Below are positions 59,323-64,000 of a stretch of DNA of 64,000 nt, piece after piece. Source of the stretch: Mauremys mutica (taxonomy: Eukaryota; Chordata; Testudines; Geoemydidae). The stretch is from assembly GCF_020497125.1 (NCBI RefSeq), contig NC_059094.1, positions 753,203 through 817,202 on the forward strand. Direction: 5' to 3'. Made by a program: the position numbers and the translations under genes. Under the pieces are notes generated by a model. The model was not told where the DNA came from and searched no databases. It worked only from the letters and a program-made list of their open reading frames with translations. Positions within the stretch are counted from its first letter, which is position 1. Each line of letters starts with the position of its first letter.

Positions 59323-61429
59323 GAGTGTTGGAGCCAGTGATCTTGAAGAGTATGAAGGGGACACTTATTTCAAAGAGCTTCTCTTCCATTCCCAGACATG
59401 AGTGGTTTTAAAAATGGAGTTTCATTACATTTTCTATGTGCATGTAAACACCAGAGCTTGCACAATCCCCACAACTGCTCAGTCTCACCAGAGCACAATA
59501 ACTTTGGAGGCCCCACACCCAGCTACCCAGCTCTGCGGCCTTTAACCTCTTCAGCAGTTCTCCAATGCCTTAAAGCCACAGGGCACAGCATGGAATTTCA
59601 CCCCATTAATCCTAAATCAATTTGGATGAAAAATCTTTGCAAAAATATTTCGTTTTCCAAACCAAAAGCATCTCCCGTTTGTGGCGTCCCCTTAAACTGT
59701 CTCTTCACACACAAAGAGGAGACACTTCAATTTGGAAATGAGATAAGATGCTTCAGTCAGGGTAAGCAGTTCCTCCCCTTCATGATTGAAAGATCATAAA
59801 ATGCCAGTAAAATTGACTTTCAGTCCTTACACAGCAGACCCCACTGACGGCATCTCCCCGGGGCCGGGTGGGGCCAGGTCACCTTCTGAAACCTTCCCAT
59901 ACCCGGGGGAACGGGAAAGTGCGAGGCTGCAGCGCCACCTAGCGGCCACAGGACAAATCGCCGGCTGCTGCACCTGTGGACACTGGGAGTTCGCTTAACA
60001 TGGAAAGCTGCCTAATGCAAGTTGGCAAAATGGGGGTCTGCTGCACTACATCATCATCTGCAATGACTCAACCCGATAGGACACCTCCAGTGCTACGCTG
60101 CTACTAGTGACCCTCTCAAACAGGTCCCCACAGCTCCCCAGCCTCCCCCCACCAGGAGGCAGCTAGGAGAGGCTTGTTACATTGCTCTACAGCCAAAATG
60201 CTTCTGAAATAAATGGAGTCCAACTTTACTAATTCTGGGTCACTGAGAACGAAAATGATGCTTAAAATTCTTGATTAGCTCTAGTTTTCAAGATATGCTA
60301 TTGAGTCAGTATTTATGACCCTTGACTTGGGAATGGCGGAGGATAAGTGAGTTATAAAGGGACGGGATCTCAATTTAAACCAGTAATGGCTATAATACAT
60401 CTTTGACTGGATCTATGAATAAATCTATGAATGGCTTTGGACAGTACTTGCTTTTTAGGCAAAACAATGAAGGATACAATCTGAAGCTGGTATTGCCTCA
60501 GACATGATATGAATTGCATCATGTTATTCCTAGAAGTCATGGATGATGCAATCATAATGAAGCTGAACCAATTGCCCTATATCAGCTCTAGAAATCATAC
60601 AGTGTCTTGCTCTCTTATTTGTCAGTGTTTGATTTTGCAAAGGGCCCCATTTCTCTTTAGCCAAAGTGAGCAGAGATGCCTCGTACTTGTGTGAACAGTG
60701 CAGATAACTTGTGCTATGTTTGTGGTGAAGTGACTTTTGCATCACAAAAGTGCAGTATAAACACTATGGTTAAGAAAGCCTATCACTTTTCTTTTGGCTG
60801 CAAAATTGGAGATCAGGTGTGTGTTGGAAGCAATGAGTGTGGCAATCTCAGTGAACCGACGGAGGGTGACGGTGGTCAGAGAGAGACAACGGAAGGTTAA
60901 AGGGGCAACGATGGGCATAACGATGATGATTGTGTTGTATTTCATTCCTTAGATCTGGTGCCAGCGCCCGTCCCTTTAGCCTTTTAGTTTACCAAGAGTA
61001 AAACTAAATATCTGTTGAGATACAAGGGAGAGTCTGTGTCCATTCCTGCTAGCTGCACAGGGGTTTGACGTTGCTGCTTTCAATCCTCCGGCTCTGCCGA
61101 GACAAGGAACAATTCAGGCGGTCACTGAACTGAAGGAGGGAGATGATTTTCTGACAGGGAGGGACGGCTCCTTTTAAAGGTGTTTGGCAGGCAGCCTCCT
61201 TCCCAGGTCTGTCCCGACAACACCCAGTTGAAAAGGGACTCTCCTCAGCCCTCCTCAGCCCGGTGAAAATGAGCGAGTGAGTGTGCGTGGGGGAGAGCGA
61301 GTGACGGAGGGAGATGGATTGAGCGGGCCGGGACCTCGGTGAAGGGGCGGGATGAGGGTGTTCAGTTTTGTTGGGTCAGAAAGTTGGCAACCCCAGATCC
61401 AGGGGAAACAACTCAAACGCCCAACGAGT
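59323..61429. other. No gene seen
   Basis: No recognisable coding exon, RNA gene or classifiable element. GC rises near 61050-61330 ahead of the next promoter-like block. Confidence 0.5.
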
Positions 61430-62460
61430 CTGGCCAGGGGCAGGACATCAGCTTTGAGGGGAGGGGTGGGTGTGGCAGTGACATCACAAAGGCCTTTTGC
61501 AGGAATTCGGCCTATTGGGCAAAGGTGGTGGGGAGGGGGTGACCTCACAGAGAGATCCCGACATCAGCCGGGGAGGACAGAGGTGCAGGGTCAGGCCAGT
61601 CTCTGAGACCTCCCGGCTTTGCTGCCGCAAGTCACCTTCGCGAGGTCTGTCCTCGAGGGCTGAGAGAGAATTAGGATTCAGAGTTGTGAGCATGAGGAGG
61701 AACCTCTGTGGAGTTTTCTCCTTTCCTACCACTGATTGTGCCGAAAACAAACTTCCCTTTGAGAAGGTAAGAGGCTCAGAGAGGTTTGGAACCTGTTCCA
61801 TCTGATCCACCTGGCGCAGGCAGCATTCTAGGCACAGACAACACTGGCTTCAGGTGGCAGAATTTGATTTCCTCCCTAGGTTTTGATGGTTGGAATCCCT
61901 GGGGACATTGGGGTGTATCCTTTTTGGTTTATCTTTTCCTCTTTCCTCCCTCCTTTCCCCTCTTCTCTTGCTTCTTTTTTCCCTTTTCCAGCTTCCCTCC
62001 CTCTACCTAGGAGGGACGGGTCTGGAGTGCGGGCAGGGGAGGGGTATTGCTCTCATTGCGGGAGGTCCTCACCAAGAGGTGGGTCTGGGTCTGAGAGTGA
62101 TCCCCTCTGATGGTGTCCTGGGCCGTCCTTTGGGACATCTGGTGAGACCCCTCAGCCTCCTGCCCCTCAGAGTCTCAGTGCTGATTGGCTGAGCAGGGGA
62201 CTATCGACACCAAGGAGACTCAGGTCAGTTTGGTCTCTTTTCAAATCAGGCAAATAAGTCACAACCAATCCAATGTATGGAATTAATCTTGCTGCTTCTC
62301 TCCATTAATTGTCTCTTGGCAGGTCATGATTTTCAATAATGTCCTAGGTCTTCTAAAATACTTGCTGAATAATTACTATGAACCACTGTTGGTCTCTAGC
62401 TCACTTGAGGGCACTTTATTCTGATCACTCAATGTGTGAAATTCAAGATGTGAGAGAGAG
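61430..62460 (+). repeat. Most diverged copy of the duplicated unit
   Basis: Follows 1735-2810 in order: promoter-like block, splice donor, CTTTTTTCCC-type pyrimidine tract, GATTGGCTGAGCAGGGG and the ATTAATTGTCTCT stretch, at clearly lower identity. The TG microsatellite is absent; the site reads GGGACGGGTCTGGAGTGCGG. Confidence 0.8.
61470..61766 (+). promoter_or_regulatory. Promoter-like block with 5' exon and splice donor, diverged copy
   Basis: 297 bp with TGACATCA at about 61480, ATTGG at 61513 (CCTATTGGGC), TGACCTCA at 61540 and the donor GAAG followed by GTAAGAG at 61767-61768. The motifs and the donor are kept although surrounding sequence has changed a lot, which argues for past or present function. 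CpG content is higher than in the other copies. Confidence 0.5.
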
Positions 62461-63170
62461 GCTGAAAGTCAGGAGCAGTGTTTCCTCTAATTTGTTATGT
62501 CCATGTGTGGAATGAATTTTGTTTTGGGCACAAATATGGAGGTGAGGTGTAACACATCACCTGCATATTGCGCTCCTTACAAAATTCATTCTGCACATGG
62601 ATTGTGTGTGGCAGGGGTGAGGCTGAAAGGTTTGGAGTGTGGGAGAGGCTCGGGGGGGGGGTTGCGGCGCAGTGATGTGAGGGCTCCGGCTGGGGGTGCA
62701 GGCTCTGGAGTGGGGCTAGCGATGAGGGTCTCAGCATTGGAGCAGAGGGTAGGAGTGCAGGGGGTGAGGGCTCTGGGGTGGGGCTGGGAATGAGGAGATT
62801 GGGGAGCAGGTTGCCCCAGGGAGAAAGAACTGCCCCCTCCAGCCCTCTCTCCCCACAGCAGCTCAGGGCCAGATGAGAGGGCACCTGTCTCCAAGCCGCA
62901 GCAGCGCCGGTGGGGCTGGGTTGGGGCTGAGGGAGGAGACAGGATTTATTTTTCCGAAGTCAAAAGGAGGAAGGGATGGAGTTATGCTTCAGTTTTTACC
63001 TCATAAACTTATTCCTGTCTAACCTACAGGACACTATGGGAATAAGACACTATGTCATGTGGTGACATCACAAGAGCAGAGGATGTGAGAACTACAGCAA
63101 CTGAGAGGGTGGGGGATTTAGAGTCGGATTGTTTCAAATGCTGCATTTGTCGGCTGACATTTAACAGCAA
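62461..63170. other. G-rich stretch, no gene seen
   Basis: 62620-62960 is rich in GGGGTG and GGCTCTGG words; the rest is ordinary. No exon is supported. Confidence 0.5.
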
Positions 63171-63449
63171 CGCTTAGCTAACACAATGGAGAAAGGAATT
63201 CTCTGCTAAAGATTCAACTTGCCCCTTTGGCCAACTCTGCCCCTTCCCTGACCGGAGTGTGCTCAGAACAGCCCCACCTCCCCCCGCACACACACACACA
63301 CACACAAGCCCACAGCTGGGCACCCAGCACAAAGCCAGGGAAGTGGTTGCTTGGCTTGTTTTACTTTTTGCTTTGCAGAAGGTTTTTTCAAAAGCATTTT
63401 CTGCTCTTGTTCCCCATGGTGAGGAAGCAGATGGTTGTGGGGAAGGGAA
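63171..63449. repeat. Short (CA)n and flanking sequence
   Basis: A (CA) tract of about 18 bp at 63288-63305; otherwise nothing recognisable. Confidence 0.6.
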
Positions 63450-63800
63450 CCTGAGAGCGGTGGAGCCGGGGCAGTGGGGGGGGGAGTTGGGGGAGGCTGA
63501 AGAGGGCAACGGGAGGCTGGAGGTGACTGGGGCGATGGGGGAAAGGGAACAGTTTGGAGGAGGCTGAAGGGGGAGATGGGGGAACGGGACATTTGGGGGG
63601 GCTAAAGGGGGCAATTGGGGCAGCTGTGGGAGGCTGAAGAGGCTGATGGGGGAAGTTGGGGGAGGCTAAAGGGAGCAATGGGGGAAGTTGGGGGAGGCTG
63701 AAGAGGGTGATGGGGGAAGTTGGGGGAGGCTGAAGAGGGCAACGGGAGGCTGGAGGTGACTGGGGCGATGGGGGGAAGGCAGTTGGGGGGCTGCTCGTCC
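63450..63800. repeat. Purine-rich tandem repeat, about 30-50 bp units
   Basis: GGGGGAAGTTGGGGGAGGCTGAAG and GGGCAACGGGAGGCTGGAGG-type words recur from 63480 to 63780, with the block at 63490-63545 repeated at 63730-63780. Strong G strand bias; open frames on the complementary strand are compositional. Confidence 0.8.
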
Positions 63801-63924
63801 CCACGGGAGGGGAGGAGGAAGAGGAGCTGCCCTTCTTTCTGAAGCTGTTTCCTGTTAGAACTTGCAACTTCTCTGTTCCTGAGCAGGGTCCTGTGATGAA
63901 AAGGAAACTAGAGAGATTCGTGGT

Positions 63925-64000
63925 CCTGCTTTCAGCAGGGGGTTAGGCTGGATGACCTCCTGAGGTCTCTTCCAACCCTAATTGTCTATGATTCTGTGTT
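63925..64000 (+). mobile_element. CR1 3' tail at the window edge
   Basis: GGGGGTTAGGCTGGATGACC, GAGGTCTCTTCCAACCCTAA and GATTCTGTG are the standard CR1 3' end in sauropsids. Cut by the window end. Confidence 0.85.

Overview
This window looks like an accessory, repeat-rich segment of a reptile genome, most likely a turtle. The evidence is many CR1 LINE copies with (ATTCTATG)n or (TTCTTATG)n tails, hAT-type nonautonomous elements, a Penelope-like fragment, a KRAB/C2H2 zinc-finger gene with intron-exon structure, a class I (gamma-like) endogenous retrovirus and a CpG-rich island. The species call is an inference from repeat style; no database search was possible.

Layout. Positions 1-8.9 kb and 21.2-36.2 kb are built from one locally duplicated unit: four direct copies, inverted pieces at 6.6-7.8 kb and 35.4-36.2 kb, and diverged copies at 57.4 kb and 61.4-62.5 kb. 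Each full copy carries a block of about 300 bp with CRE-like and CCAAT-like motifs that ends at a splice donor, then a TG microsatellite whose length differs in every copy. Younger insertions (two CR1s) sit in single copies and can be dated against the empty paralogous sites. Positions 10.8-15.2 kb hold a minus-strand KRAB-A exon with a phase-compatible C2H2 exon that is decaying. Positions 15.5-20.7 kb are old CR1 with nested hAT elements. Positions 36.5-41 kb look empty of genes.

The most striking part is 41.0-54.5 kb. A GC-rich minisatellite of about 78-80 bp occurs as two arrays in opposite orientation around a 1.07 kb CpG-rich core with RFX- and CREB-type sites, forming a large imperfect palindrome. 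A complete provirus of 8513 bp (minus strand, 42103-50615) has inserted in the left array. Its two 429-bp LTRs read as identical, it has a 4-bp target duplication, a tRNA-Arg-type primer site and a polypurine tract. Gag, Pro-Pol and Env are all open, with gag and pol in one frame separated by a single UGA. This is a very young and structurally intact element.

Positions 54.5-64 kb contain a Penelope-like fragment with a GIY-YIG-type region, CR1 tails, a tRNA-Cys-like relic, the most diverged copy of the duplicated promoter/first-exon block, and purine-rich simple repeats. Outside the retroelements, the only host protein-coding material I can support is the KRAB-zinc finger gene.
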